Origin: Akkermansiaceae bacterium
Lineage (GTDB): Bacteria; Verrucomicrobiota; Verrucomicrobiia; Verrucomicrobiales; Akkermansiaceae
Assembly (NCBI GenBank): GCA_024233115.1
Contig: JACKQB010000002.1
Location: forward strand, 620,001 to 684,000
DNA length: 64,000 nt
Direction of reading: 5' to 3'
Part shown: piece by piece, positions 1 through 8,286 of the stretch
How positions within the stretch are numbered: the stretch's first letter is position 1
Layout: every line of letters begins with the position of its first letter
The notes under the pieces: model-generated
Seen by the model: only the letters and a program-made list of their open reading frames with translations
Databases searched by the model: none
What the model was told of the DNA's origin: nothing
Translations under genes and position numbers: made by a program

Positions 1-342
1 CATCACATGCCGGATGTTTGGGGGCATGCCAAAAGCTTTTTCAACACCTCCCTCAAACATGGGGAAATCAACCGGGACAGGGCTCTGGTGCAGTACCGTA
101 ATGGTGGTGATGAAAAACCACGGGCTGAAGACCTGCTCGTCTACACGCATGGCGAGTATGGCCATGTCGCCATCATCAGCAAGGTCGAAGCCGACTCGGT
201 GGAAGTCGTCCAGCAAAACATCGCGGGCCTTCCACGGGTAAGGCTGCCGTTGGTCAAAACCGCGGACGGCTGGCTGCTGGGAGGGACCAACAAACCCGCA
301 GGCTGGCTGCGACTGCCCCCGCATTCCGAGGGTGGCAGCTAA
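1..342 (+). CDS. CHAP-domain (NlpC/P60-like) protein, C-terminal part
   Basis: The reading frame is open from the first base of the window, so the 5' part of the gene lies outside; the ATG at position 7 is probably internal. The visible 113 residues contain the second half of a CHAP-type amidase/peptidase fold: a PDVWG..AKSFF segment, then DLLVY, the YGHVAII strand carrying the likely catalytic His, and VEVVQQNI before a final GWLRLP strand. CHAP proteins usually cleave peptidoglycan peptides or act as amidases. The catalytic Cys would be in the missing N-terminal part, so activity cannot be judged. The gene is convergent with the next one, 8 bases away. Confidence 0.6.
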   Translation, partial: HHMPDVWGHAKSFFNTSLKHGEINRDRALVQYRNGGDEKPRAEDLLVYTHGEYGHVAIISKVEADSVEVVQQNIAGLPRVRLPLVKTADGWLLGGTNKPAGWLRLPPHSEGGS

Positions 343-350
343 CTGGCGGC

Positions 351-770
351 CTACGCTTCTATTTCCTCGCCCCCGACGTGAAAACCGATTTTCCGGGCAG
401 GTTTTTCCTCCTCGATCTTGCGGGTGTAACACACCACCTGGAAACTCGACTGGTGGCTGATAAACATACAGGCGGAACCATTGAGGTTTCCTTCCACCAC
501 CACACTTGAGTGGCCGTCCTCACCCAGGGAGTGGACTTCGACGGCGTCTCCGTTCGACATCAGGGCAAAAATCGCCGGCTCCTCATCTTCGGGCAAGCCC
601 TCGCGCCACTTGGTGATGCGCACAGCGAGGCGACGAATGAACTCGCCGGATGATTCAAAGCGGTGTTTCTGCTCGTCCGGCATGCGGGCGAGGATTTCAC
701 GGACATCCGGCATTCCCCTGGCTCCAGGAAGTGTCAGGTATGGGCGGCGGAGGTAATGGTCATCGGACAT
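351..770 (-). CDS. Hypothetical protein, 139 aa
   Basis: I do not recognise the family. The protein is acidic and soluble, with no signal peptide or membrane segment. Its N-terminal half (residues 20-60) looks helical (DVREILARMPDEQ, FIRRLAVRITKWREG), and its C-terminal half has several short beta-type stretches (AIFALMSNGDAVEVHSL, SSVVVEGNLNGSACMFIS). The ATG at 770 is preceded by a purine-rich AGGGGG stretch at ribosome-binding distance, which supports this start. It lies just downstream of folE2 on the same strand with about 90 bases between, so co-transcription is possible, but nothing ties it to folate metabolism. Confidence 0.6.
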   Translation of the reverse strand: MSDDHYLRRPYLTLPGARGMPDVREILARMPDEQKHRFESSGEFIRRLAVRITKWREGLPEDEEPAIFALMSNGDAVEVHSLGEDGHSSVVVEGNLNGSACMFISHQSSFQVVCYTRKIEEEKPARKIGFHVGGEEIEA

Positions 771-863
771 GCCCCCTTTTTACCGCAGCTGGCAAAAACC
801 GCACGCATGTTTTTCACCTTTTCAAGTGCGAGAGCCAGGTGAGCATGCAGACCGGTGATTGTC

Positions 864-1655
864 TCACTTGCCCACCGCTTCACTTTCCACCACTGCGTAG
901 GCATTGTGGTTATGGATCGACTCGTAGTTCTCCGCTTCCACGCGATACCAGACGATGTTGTCCTGGGCGTTGGACCGGGCGGCGATGTTGCGGACAAGGT
1001 CCTCAACAAAGACCGGGTTGTCGTAGGCGCGTTCGGTCACCGCTTTTTCATCGGGCCGTTTCAGCAGGCTGTAGAGTTCGCAACTGGCGGAGGCTTCCAC
1101 CAGGTCGACCAGATCCTCGATCCAGATGGGCTTTTTGAACCGCACCGAGTAAGTCACCGTGCCTCGCTGGTTATGGGCGCCCCGGGCACTGATCGCCTTC
1201 GAGCACGGGCAGAGGGTGGCTACCGGAACAATCACGGTCAGTTTGAAATCATGGCCACCGTCGATGTCGGATTCGGCTTCAAAAACCACCTCGTAGTCCA
1301 TGACACCGGGCATCCCGGTGACGGGTGCGGGTTTGCTGCGAAAGAAGGGGAAGCGGAATTCAACGTGTGCCTTGCGGGCGTCGAGCCGACCGAGCAGCTC
1401 GTTCGGGATGGCGGTCATTTCCCTGACGTCGAGGCAGTTGCCGTGGGAGTTCAGCACCTCCACAAAGCGACTCATGTGGGTACCCTTGAAGTGATGGGGC
1501 AGATCCACAGCGAGGGCCGTGGTCGCGACGGTTCGCTGCGTGCTACCGTCCTTGTTGCGCACCTGGAGCGGGAAGCGCAGGGATTTGACACCCACGCGGT
1601 CGATGGCGATGTTCCGGTCGTCAAACTCGTTCTGTGTGTCCTTAAGTTCCTTCAT
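864..1655 (-). CDS. folE2: GTP cyclohydrolase I type 2 (FolE2)
   Basis: Converts GTP to 7,8-dihydroneopterin triphosphate, the first step toward tetrahydrofolate and, in some bacteria, queuosine. The 263-residue length and sequence fit the FolE2/MptA (COG1469) family, not classical FolE. Visible marks are the N-terminal NIAIDRVGVKSLRFP stretch, HHFKGTHMSRF near residue 53, the cysteine motif CPCSKAIS near residue 150 whose Cys is expected to bind the catalytic metal, and HNQRG just after it. FolE2 works with several divalent metals and is often kept where zinc may be short. The ATG at 1655 gives a full-length N-terminus. Confidence 0.95.
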   Translation of the reverse strand: MKELKDTQNEFDDRNIAIDRVGVKSLRFPLQVRNKDGSTQRTVATTALAVDLPHHFKGTHMSRFVEVLNSHGNCLDVREMTAIPNELLGRLDARKAHVEFRFPFFRSKPAPVTGMPGVMDYEVVFEAESDIDGGHDFKLTVIVPVATLCPCSKAISARGAHNQRGTVTYSVRFKKPIWIEDLVDLVEASASCELYSLLKRPDEKAVTERAYDNPVFVEDLVRNIAARSNAQDNIVWYRVEAENYESIHNHNAYAVVESEAVGK

Positions 1656-1692
1656 CGTGGTCAGTAGCAGTTGGTTGGCGCGTAAAAAACAA

Positions 1693-1727
1693 AGAAAAAA
1701 GCCTGCCCGGAATCAGCGGACAGGCTT
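1693..1727 (-). terminator. Rho-independent terminator after rpsR
   Basis: Read on the minus strand, an 11-bp stem with one mismatch (AAGCCTGTCCG pairing with CGGGCAGGCTT) is followed by a T-rich tract (TTTTTTCTTTG). It sits directly after the rpsR stop and would end the rpmG-rpsR transcript. Confidence 0.8.
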
Positions 1728-1755
1728 GGAAAGTGACTTATTCACCTTAACGGAA

Positions 1756-2007
1756 TTACCCGATCAGGTTACAGGCGCGGGCGCGCTTGATCTCACGGGT
1801 GATCTTGCGGTGAAGCTTGGCGGAAACACCAGTTACGCGACGTGGAAGGATCTTACCCGTGGAAGTAGTGAACTTCGTGAGCAACTCGACATTTTTATAG
1901 TCAACCTCGGCGGCCGGGATGTCGTGGCGACGGTGCGGCATCGGGCGGTTGGCTTTCCAGAATGAAATGCGGCGCTCTTTGTTCTTAGGAGTGGATATTG
2001 AGGACAT
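1756..2007 (-). CDS. rpsR: 30S ribosomal protein S18
   Basis: Small-subunit ribosomal protein that binds S6 and 16S rRNA in the platform. The 83-residue protein shows the typical S18 core: DYKNVELLTKFTTSTGKILPRRVTGVSAKLHRKITREIKRAR. There is no CxxC zinc motif, so this is the zinc-free form. It lies downstream of rpmG on the same strand with about 50 bases between, and a hairpin terminator follows. S18 and L33 are a common pair. Confidence 0.95.
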   Translation of the reverse strand: MSSISTPKNKERRISFWKANRPMPHRRHDIPAAEVDYKNVELLTKFTTSTGKILPRRVTGVSAKLHRKITREIKRARACNLIG

Positions 2008-2059
2008 GATGAAAAATGGTGGTTCGTGTTGCTAGCAGCTGGTGTGAACGGTCGATAGC

Positions 2060-2233
2060 CTAGCGCATCTCACGGTGGAGAGTACGGCGACGAAGAAACG
2101 GGTTGAACTTGATTTTTTCCAGACGGCCTGGAGTGTTAAGGCTCTTTTTATTACGAGTGGAAGTATAGCGTGAAGTGGGCTTTCCTTCAGCCTTTGCTTC
2201 GGTGCATTCGAGGATGATGATGTCGCGTGCCAT
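2060..2233 (-). CDS. rpmG: 50S ribosomal protein L33
   Basis: A 57-residue reading frame starts at ATG 2233 with MARDIIILECTEAK and continues through SRYTSTRNKK and LEKIKFNPFLRRRTLH, which is classic L33. Only one Cys is present (residue 10), so the paired CxxC zinc motifs are missing and this is the C-minus, zinc-independent form. It is first in a two-gene unit with rpsR. Confidence 0.95.
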   Translation of the reverse strand: MARDIIILECTEAKAEGKPTSRYTSTRNKKSLNTPGRLEKIKFNPFLRRRTLHREMR

Positions 2234-2458
2234 GATCTGATGATTGTTAAAATAGTGATGGAGGTGCTGTCTTTGTTTTCAATAAAGTGCGGAAATCGGG
2301 TCGCCTGTGTCGGTTTGTGTGCCTGGCCTGAGCCGCGGTAGGTGTCTGGAATGTATCCGACGCGGGGCGCGAAGCCATGGTGGGCGGGACGCGCAAACTA
2401 CGCATTTACGCCCGTTGGTCAAGCAGAGAATCCGATGATTTGGTATTTTTGCGCATTT

Positions 2459-3223
2459 TTATCGCATATTGCCATTGGAGAAGCCGAATTCCGGTTTGCT
2501 GTTGCCCCGGTTATTGCCGATTTGCTTTTCCCATTCGGCCTGACACTCGACGGTGTAACGGGCGAAGGGAATGGCCTCGAGGCGCTCTTTGGGGATGCGG
2601 TTGCCGGACATTTCACAGATTCCGTAGACGCCGGTCTCGGCCCGGGTGATCGCCTGCTCGATCTCGCTCAGGGCATCTTGCTCCTTGGCCAGCAGGTTGA
2701 GGGCGAAATCACGATCGTAGGAGTCGCTACCGGCATCACCGGTGTGCATTCCCCCGCCACCGGTTTCCATGCTATCGGTATTTTTCAAGGTGTCATGAGT
2801 GACACCATACATGGCGTCGAGGATTTCGTCGCGGAGGTCCAGCAAGCGCTGGTGCTGTTTTTTAGCAAACCCCTTGAGCACCACGGACTTGCGCGGGAGG
2901 GGCTTCTTGACAACCTTCTTGACCGCTTTTTTGCTTGGGGCAGCCTTGGTGACTTTTCTGGCCACCTTTTGGGTGGTTTTCTTCACGGCCTTTTTCGTGA
3001 TCTTCTTAACCGCCTTCTTAACCGCCTTTTTGGTGACTTTTTTGGTGACTTTTTGGGTCACTTTCCTCTTGGTGACCTTTTTAGCCGCTTTTTTAGGCAC
3101 TGCTTTTTGGGTGGTTTTCTTGGCTGTTTTTTTGCTGGCGGTAGATTTCTTGACTGCTTTTTTGGCAGCTTTCTTTACTACACGCTTAGCGGCTTTCTTT
3201 GTCGTTTTCTTTTTAGCGGCCAT
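2459..3223 (-). CDS. DksA/TraR-family protein with histone-H1-like lysine tail
   Basis: Two-part protein. Residues 1-110 are almost entirely Lys, Ala, Val and Thr in KKAVKK/TKKVTKK repeats, like the C-terminal tail of histone H1 and bacterial H1-like proteins, and probably bind DNA or RNA. Residues 115-235 form a DksA/TraR-type domain: a helical segment (HQRLLDLRDEILDAM), a Gly-rich linker, DFALNLLAKEQDALSEIEQAI, and a zinc-finger-like end. That finger is degenerate: of the four positions that are Cys in canonical C4 DksA, C203 and C227 remain while the others are S206 and T224. DksA proteins bind in the RNA polymerase secondary channel; a protein with a nucleic-acid-binding tail could act near the nucleoid. 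Similar fusions are, from memory, common in Planctomycetes and Verrucomicrobia. Confidence 0.85.
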   Translation of the reverse strand: MAAKKKTTKKAAKRVVKKAAKKAVKKSTASKKTAKKTTQKAVPKKAAKKVTKRKVTQKVTKKVTKKAVKKAVKKITKKAVKKTTQKVARKVTKAAPSKKAVKKVVKKPLPRKSVVLKGFAKKQHQRLLDLRDEILDAMYGVTHDTLKNTDSMETGGGGMHTGDAGSDSYDRDFALNLLAKEQDALSEIEQAITRAETGVYGICEMSGNRIPKERLEAIPFARYTVECQAEWEKQIGNNRGNSKPEFGFSNGNMR

Positions 3224-3486
3224 GGGGGAATAAGGTGACGTGGACAGGTGGAAATTGATTGCAATGGAGGGTATTTCAGGAGGCGTAGCCCCTGGTCATC
3301 AGGGGGGTCCCGAATCTAGGGCGGCAATGGCTAATCGCTTTTCTATCTCACTGCAAGAGAAATTTCCAAGATTTGCGCCCCTGGAAATCCACGGCATCCA
3401 TTCCAGCTGACCCGCCCCCTGGAAGCTGGTTCCCACCGGGCTCGATTACCCGTCCCCCACCCGCTTCACCCCCCGCGATGGCGGGC

Positions 3487-4452
3487 TTACTCGCCCTTGC
3501 GGGCGTCGTATTTCTTTTTCTGGAGCAAAATCCATGCCTGGTCCGCATCGGAGAGCCTTTTGAAGGACGTGGTGCCACGTTTGCCATCGGGATCGATCAA
3601 GGTCACGCTCCCTGGCTGAAAGCGGTAAAGTTTGGCGAAGGTTTTCTGACCATCCCTGCTGGTCCAGAGCCGGTAACCCCGCTGTTCGTATTTCTCGCGC
3701 CATTTTCCATACGACTCCTCAGCCTTGACCACGGCTTGTTTCAAACGTGCCCAGTAATAATCCGAATCCCCTTTTTTGTACCCCCGGTAGCTGGCATGCA
3801 CTTCGCCACTGGGCAGGAGGAGGACGACTGTGGGGTGGCCATGCACGCTGTAACGTTTTTTCAACTGCTCCACATAGCGGGATTTCCTTACCCCGAGATC
3901 GGTGTTGCGCTCTTTAGGGGGAATGGTGGTATCCACCCGCAATCTAACCAATGTCGAGGTCGCCCAGCTTTCAAAGTCGGAGGTCGAGAACAACTCATCA
4001 CTCAGTCGACGGCAAAGCGGGCTTTGCGCGGAATCAGTAAACCAGATCAGCAGGGGTTTACCCGTCTGCCTCGATTGCTGGGCTGCTTCCTTATAGCTCA
4101 TGTGCCAGGTTTTGTTTTCCGGCTGCTTCCACAGCTCCTCCAGGCCACCGCCAATCGCTTCATCCGGGTTTTCCGGAGCCCAGACTATATCCTCATCCCG
4201 GGTGATACCCGCCGCCTTGCCCGGGGAGCCCGATGCGGCACCCGCTGATGCTCCCCCGCCAGGCGATACCCCGGCCGTCGCGGGGCCCATCCCCGCAACC
4301 CGTCCTCCCGCACTCTGGTAAGCTCCGAGACCGTAGGGGTCGTCCTTGGAAGCTTTGTTACCGCCCCCCAACAAGGAACACGATACCATCGACAATCCAG
4401 CGATGACGGAACCGATGGCAACAACAGGTAGTTTCCAATCCATGGAGTCCAT
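3487..4452 (-). CDS. Lipoprotein with thioredoxin-like and SHD1-like domains
   Basis: Secreted lipoprotein of about 320 residues. Starting at ATG 4452 (or 4443, three codons later), a hydrophobic signal ends in the lipobox LSMVSC, Cys about residue 25. A Gly/Ala-rich linker follows, then a thioredoxin-7-like domain (KPLLIWFTDSAQSPLCRRLSDELF, later HGHPTVVLLLPSGE), and a C-terminal segment resembling SHD1: RLWTSRDGQKTFAKLYRF..SVTLIDPDGK...FKRLSDADQAWI. The thioredoxin site keeps only one Cys (in SPLCRRL), so disulfide exchange by a CxxC pair is unlikely. A longer frame from TTG 4494 exists, but the signal peptide argues for the inner ATG. Function unknown. Confidence 0.75.
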   Translation of the reverse strand: MDSMDWKLPVVAIGSVIAGLSMVSCSLLGGGNKASKDDPYGLGAYQSAGGRVAGMGPATAGVSPGGGASAGAASGSPGKAAGITRDEDIVWAPENPDEAIGGGLEELWKQPENKTWHMSYKEAAQQSRQTGKPLLIWFTDSAQSPLCRRLSDELFSTSDFESWATSTLVRLRVDTTIPPKERNTDLGVRKSRYVEQLKKRYSVHGHPTVVLLLPSGEVHASYRGYKKGDSDYYWARLKQAVVKAEESYGKWREKYEQRGYRLWTSRDGQKTFAKLYRFQPGSVTLIDPDGKRGTTSFKRLSDADQAWILLQKKKYDARKGE

Positions 4453-4605
4453 AGGGATATGCTTCACGGCCAACAGCGACTTGGCAATCCGCAAGTTACA
4501 AGAAATTCCATCCCTGTAAAATGGATTAAAAATAATTGTCCTAAAATCATGGATCCGTCACTTGACATCTCACGGACTTTCCTCGAAAGATAGTCAGTAC
4601 CGCCC

Positions 4606-5163
4606 ATGCATGATTCCACCGATTCCCCCATTCACCTCGAAGGCCAGCTGCTGATCGCCGACCCTTCGTTAAGGGATGGCATTTTCAATAAAAGTGTGAT
4701 CCTGTTAGCCGAACATCATGTCGATGACGGTGCCTACGGCTTGATCCTGAACCACCCCACGGGACAGCTCCTTGGTGATTTGTTGACATCGCCCGAGTTT
4801 GCCGATCTCGTCCATATTCCGGTGCACCTCGGTGGCCCGGTAGGCCAGGAGCATCTTACTTTTGCCGCGTTCTGGACGAAGGAAAACCAGTCGCTCAAAT
4901 ACGCCACCCGGATCTCCGCGGCTGACGCCATCAGACACTCCCACCAGCCAGGCACCCTGGTCCGGGCCTTTGCCGGATATTCAGGATGGACTGCTGGCCA
5001 GCTGGAGAACGAATTGAGGAGAAACTCCTGGATTCCAACCCTCCCGACCTCGGGCATCCTGGCCAGTCATCACGCACACGATCTGTGGGCCGACCTATTG
5101 CGTGGCATCTCCCCGTATCACCGGATCCTGGCTGAGGCACCCGACGACATTTACGTCAATTAG
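4606..5163 (+). CDS. YqgE/AlgH family protein (UPF0301)
   Basis: Conserved 185-residue protein of the YqgE/AlgH family (DUF179), cytoplasmic and of uncertain function; AlgH was named from Pseudomonas alginate regulation. Family landmarks are visible: GQLLIADPSLRDGIFNKSVILLAEH near the N-terminus, GAYGLILNHPTG near residue 42, HLGGPVG near residue 73, and the FAGYSGWTAGQLENELRRNSW block near residue 120. It stands alone on the plus strand between divergent and convergent minus-strand genes and ends 13 bases from the trkH stop. Confidence 0.9.
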   Translation: MHDSTDSPIHLEGQLLIADPSLRDGIFNKSVILLAEHHVDDGAYGLILNHPTGQLLGDLLTSPEFADLVHIPVHLGGPVGQEHLTFAAFWTKENQSLKYATRISAADAIRHSHQPGTLVRAFAGYSGWTAGQLENELRRNSWIPTLPTSGILASHHAHDLWADLLRGISPYHRILAEAPDDIYVN

Positions 5164-5176
5164 CCGCGCTCCGCCG

Positions 5177-6682
5177 TTAGTATTTCCTCCAAATCGAGGG
5201 CATGAACAAGACCAGGATGGCATAGAGTTCGAGACGACCCAAGATCATCAAGACCGACAGGAACAACTTGGTCACTGGGAGTAAATGGGCGAAGTTCCCG
5301 GACGGCCCCACGTCGCCAAAACCCGGGCCGATATTAGCGAGTGTCGCCACCACGCAGCCAAACGAGGTAATCATGTCGGTGCCATTGGCCGATTCCAAAA
5401 GGGCGACAACAAAGCATGAGACGATCACGATAAAGGCGTAAAGCGCGACGAATACCACGGTCTGCCCCCTCTCGGTTTCGCCCAGGGCATTGCCGTTGAC
5501 ATGCATCCGGAATACCTGGTTGGGTCGGAACGCCTTGACGATTTCAAACCGTGCCGTTTTGAGGAATACGATCAGCCGACTCACCTTCAGACCACCGGCT
5601 GTCGAGCCCGAGCAGCCACCGAGCAACATCATCCCGGCGATCATGATCAGCCCGAAACTTGGCCACTCCGTGTAATCCACCGTGCCAAACCCAGTGGTGG
5701 AGGCAATGGATGTGATGGTAAACCAACTGTGTCTCAGCGCGGTCAGGAAATCCACGGTCTGCGAGCTTGCGATCCCAAAGGCCAGAACGACAGCCGAGAC
5801 GACACACAAGACAACAAATAAACGGCCCTCCTCCTCGTCGCGCAGTCGTTTCCACCGCTTCCTCAACAACACCACCCAGACCAGGAAGCTCATGCTGCAC
5901 ACCACCATGAACAGGCTGAGCCAGAGCTCGATCAACCACCCGTTGCCCCAATCCATGTAGTGCCCGACACTGGCATTATGGGGACTGAAACCACCGGTTG
6001 AAACCACCGTGAACGCATGTGAAACCGCATTATACGTGGTTAGTCCCATCGCCTTCAACCCCAACACACAAACCACCGTGATACAGACATACACCTTCCA
6101 CAAAATCATGGCGGTGTCCCGGATGCGGGCTGTGCTGGCCTCACCCGTTTGGAATGAGGACTCGTTGCGGAAAAGCGATTTCGACCCCATCCCGAGGTAG
6201 GAAAGGATAGCGACAAACAGAACCAGGATACCCATCCCCCCCAGCCACTGGGTCACAGAACGCCACATCAGGATACCTCTCGGCCATGACTCAATATTAC
6301 CAGCTACGGAGGAATCCGCACTCATCACTGTCGATCCCGTGGTGGTGAACCCGGAAGCCGATTCAAACAATGCGTCAGCAATCTCCAACTTGGGCTCACC
6401 TAACAAATACGGCAAACTTCCCACCGCTCCACACAGCAGCCAACCCAGCCCCACCACCACGATCCCCTCGCGCCTGGGAATACGGTCAATTTTCCCAATA
6501 CCACATACCAGCAGCAAGAGCCCCCCCACGGCAACCACCCCAGCGGATAAAAACAAGGCCTTCATGGCACCGACGTCACCAGGCACGTCATCCAGCCAGG
6601 CGAATACGCCGCAGAATGCCATCGCCACACTCTCCAACAGAAGCAAGGCACCAAGGAATTTAGCGAGGATCCGGAAGTTCAT
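5177..6682 (-). CDS. trkH: Trk-type potassium uptake membrane protein TrkH
   Basis: Integral membrane subunit of a Trk/Ktr potassium importer, 501 residues with about ten hydrophobic helices. Family signatures include SASGFTTTGSTV near residue 110, HAFTVVSTGGFSPHNAS, TSIASTTGFGTVDY and the SFGCVVATLANIGPGFG block near the C-terminus; these are the four filter-forming P-loop repeats with conserved glycines. The C-terminus (LFLSVLMILGRLELYAILVLF) is typical of TrkH. It follows trkA on the same strand with about 50 bases between, so the two subunits are probably co-expressed. Confidence 0.95.
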   Translation of the reverse strand: MNFRILAKFLGALLLLESVAMAFCGVFAWLDDVPGDVGAMKALFLSAGVVAVGGLLLLVCGIGKIDRIPRREGIVVVGLGWLLCGAVGSLPYLLGEPKLEIADALFESASGFTTTGSTVMSADSSVAGNIESWPRGILMWRSVTQWLGGMGILVLFVAILSYLGMGSKSLFRNESSFQTGEASTARIRDTAMILWKVYVCITVVCVLGLKAMGLTTYNAVSHAFTVVSTGGFSPHNASVGHYMDWGNGWLIELWLSLFMVVCSMSFLVWVVLLRKRWKRLRDEEEGRLFVVLCVVSAVVLAFGIASSQTVDFLTALRHSWFTITSIASTTGFGTVDYTEWPSFGLIMIAGMMLLGGCSGSTAGGLKVSRLIVFLKTARFEIVKAFRPNQVFRMHVNGNALGETERGQTVVFVALYAFIVIVSCFVVALLESANGTDMITSFGCVVATLANIGPGFGDVGPSGNFAHLLPVTKLFLSVLMILGRLELYAILVLFMPSIWRKY

Positions 6683-6730
6683 TTTTTAACGCAATGGCGG
6701 GTAGCGGGTAGCGGGTGGTGGGCAGGGCGG

Positions 6731-8077
6731 TCAGCGGACCAGTTTGAGGAACTTGCTGCGCACCTTGGGAGCCACCATCGCATAAATGGTGTCACCCGGG
6801 TGCAGCACATCTTCCGGCCCTGGAAAACTCGCGTGGATACCTCGCATGAGGGCAACCAGCACACAGCCCTCCGGCCAGGCGACCTCGGACACCATGTGTT
6901 CCGCAGCGATCGAGGCCTTGGCCACCTCCGTCTCGATCACCTCGCCGGCACCCATTTTCTTGACGGTGTGGAACCGGTCCGAAGTCAGGAAACGCTCAAG
7001 CTCACGCCGGGTAGCCTCCCGGGGACTCACCGCAGCGAGGACGCCAAAGTGGCGACCACTGGCACTGATCGCATTCGCATAATCAGCCCGGTGGATCAGG
7101 GTGAGGCAGTTTTTGGTCCCGAGGTTATTCGCCTGCAAGCAGGTCATCACGTTATCCTCATCACTACCACTGGTGGCAATGAAGAAATCCGCATCGCCTA
7201 CCTGCTCTTCCTCCAGCTCCGAAAGCACCGTCCCATCGGTGTTGATCACTGTGGTGTCCGCTAAAAGCCCTGTAAGCTCTTCCGCACGCTCACGGTCCTT
7301 TTCAATGATCCTCACTTTACAGTGGAAACTTTCTAACATCTGCGCGAGGGAAAAACCGTATTCACCACCACTGAAAATAACGACGCGGATCTCCTCTTGC
7401 TTGCCGCTTCCCTTTTGCAGTCGGGTCGACAACTTGCGCAACTTGTTGGGCTCCCCGAAAATCGTCACCACATCACCCGCCGCCAGTGCGTCTTCAGCTG
7501 AGGGGACAAAGTGTTCGCCGCCGCGGGTAATCGATGCCACCCTCGTCCGTTCGGGTGCCTTGAGGTCGACCAGCCGTTTACCAACGGCATCACTGCCTTC
7601 ATTGACGCGGACTTGCTGCAGTTCTATACGTCCACGCGCGATTTCCTCCACCATCAGCGAATCCGGGTTTCTTACAAATTTGGAGAGTTCGATAGCACTG
7701 AGCCGCTCGGAGCTGAACACGTGGTCGATGCCAAAATGGGTGCGGTAGTCGAACAGCCACTCCTCACGCTGGAGGGCGGGATTCACCCGGGCGATCACTT
7801 TCCGGGCATCCAGTTTTTTGGCCATCGACGCCGACATCAGATTCACCGTACTGTCGCTGGTCAATGCAAGGAACAGCTCGCACTCCACCACTCCGGCATC
7901 GAGAAGCACACTGGCACTCGCACCGCTGCCGGTGATAACCCGTCCGTCGATATGCTGTTCAAGTTCGGCGGCGACCTGGGCATCGTTTTCAATGACCACG
8001 ATGCTATGGGCCTCGCGCGACAGGGAGATCGCCAGATGACGTCCGATTTCTCCAGCTCCTACAATAATAATTTTCAT
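6731..8077 (-). CDS. trkA: Trk system potassium transporter, NAD-binding subunit TrkA
   Basis: Cytoplasmic gating ring of the TrkH channel. From ATG 8077 the protein has 448 residues and begins MKIIIVGAGEIGRHLA, a Rossmann GxGxxG motif; a second RCK-N domain starts with VVIFSGGEYGFSLAQML near residue 230. Each half is followed by an RCK-C (TrkA-C) domain, e.g. EVIETEVAKASIAAEHMVSE. The frame extends upstream to 8113, but the Rossmann strand fits the inner ATG. The two-half structure is normal for TrkA. It lies just upstream of trkH. Confidence 0.93.
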   Translation of the reverse strand: MKIIIVGAGEIGRHLAISLSREAHSIVVIENDAQVAAELEQHIDGRVITGSGASASVLLDAGVVECELFLALTSDSTVNLMSASMAKKLDARKVIARVNPALQREEWLFDYRTHFGIDHVFSSERLSAIELSKFVRNPDSLMVEEIARGRIELQQVRVNEGSDAVGKRLVDLKAPERTRVASITRGGEHFVPSAEDALAAGDVVTIFGEPNKLRKLSTRLQKGSGKQEEIRVVIFSGGEYGFSLAQMLESFHCKVRIIEKDRERAEELTGLLADTTVINTDGTVLSELEEEQVGDADFFIATSGSDEDNVMTCLQANNLGTKNCLTLIHRADYANAISASGRHFGVLAAVSPREATRRELERFLTSDRFHTVKKMGAGEVIETEVAKASIAAEHMVSEVAWPEGCVLVALMRGIHASFPGPEDVLHPGDTIYAMVAPKVRSKFLKLVR

Positions 8078-8179
8078 AGACACAGCCAGCGGGCCGCGCG
8101 GCGTTTCTGCCATCTTTGTAAAGCAATTGCAAGGCTGATCCCCACACGCAGTTCACGCTGTCACACCATCAGGCAGAAA

Positions 8180-8211
8180 TAAAAATGGGAGCCGGGGCGC
8201 ACCCCGGCTCC
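8180..8211 (-). terminator. Strong hairpin terminator after the PEP-CTERM gene
   Basis: A perfect 10-bp stem (GGAGCCGGGG / CCCCGGCTCC, 4-base loop) at 8188-8211 is followed on the minus strand by CATTTTTATTT. It would stop transcription from the PEP-CTERM gene before trkA. Confidence 0.85.
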
Positions 8212-8286
8212 AGTGGGAGAATTCAGTCTTCCCCCCTTTTTTGGGCTCGCAAACCCCCGAAACACAGCAAGCCCAAAACTGCAAAG

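Noticed and set aside
855..1667. Long open frame on the plus strand opposite folE2
   Set aside because: Antisense of a well-supported gene; no family resemblance.
2342..3238. Long Phe/Leu-rich plus-strand frame opposite the DksA-like gene
   Set aside because: It is the mirror of the Lys-rich tail; Lys codons read in reverse give Phe/Leu.
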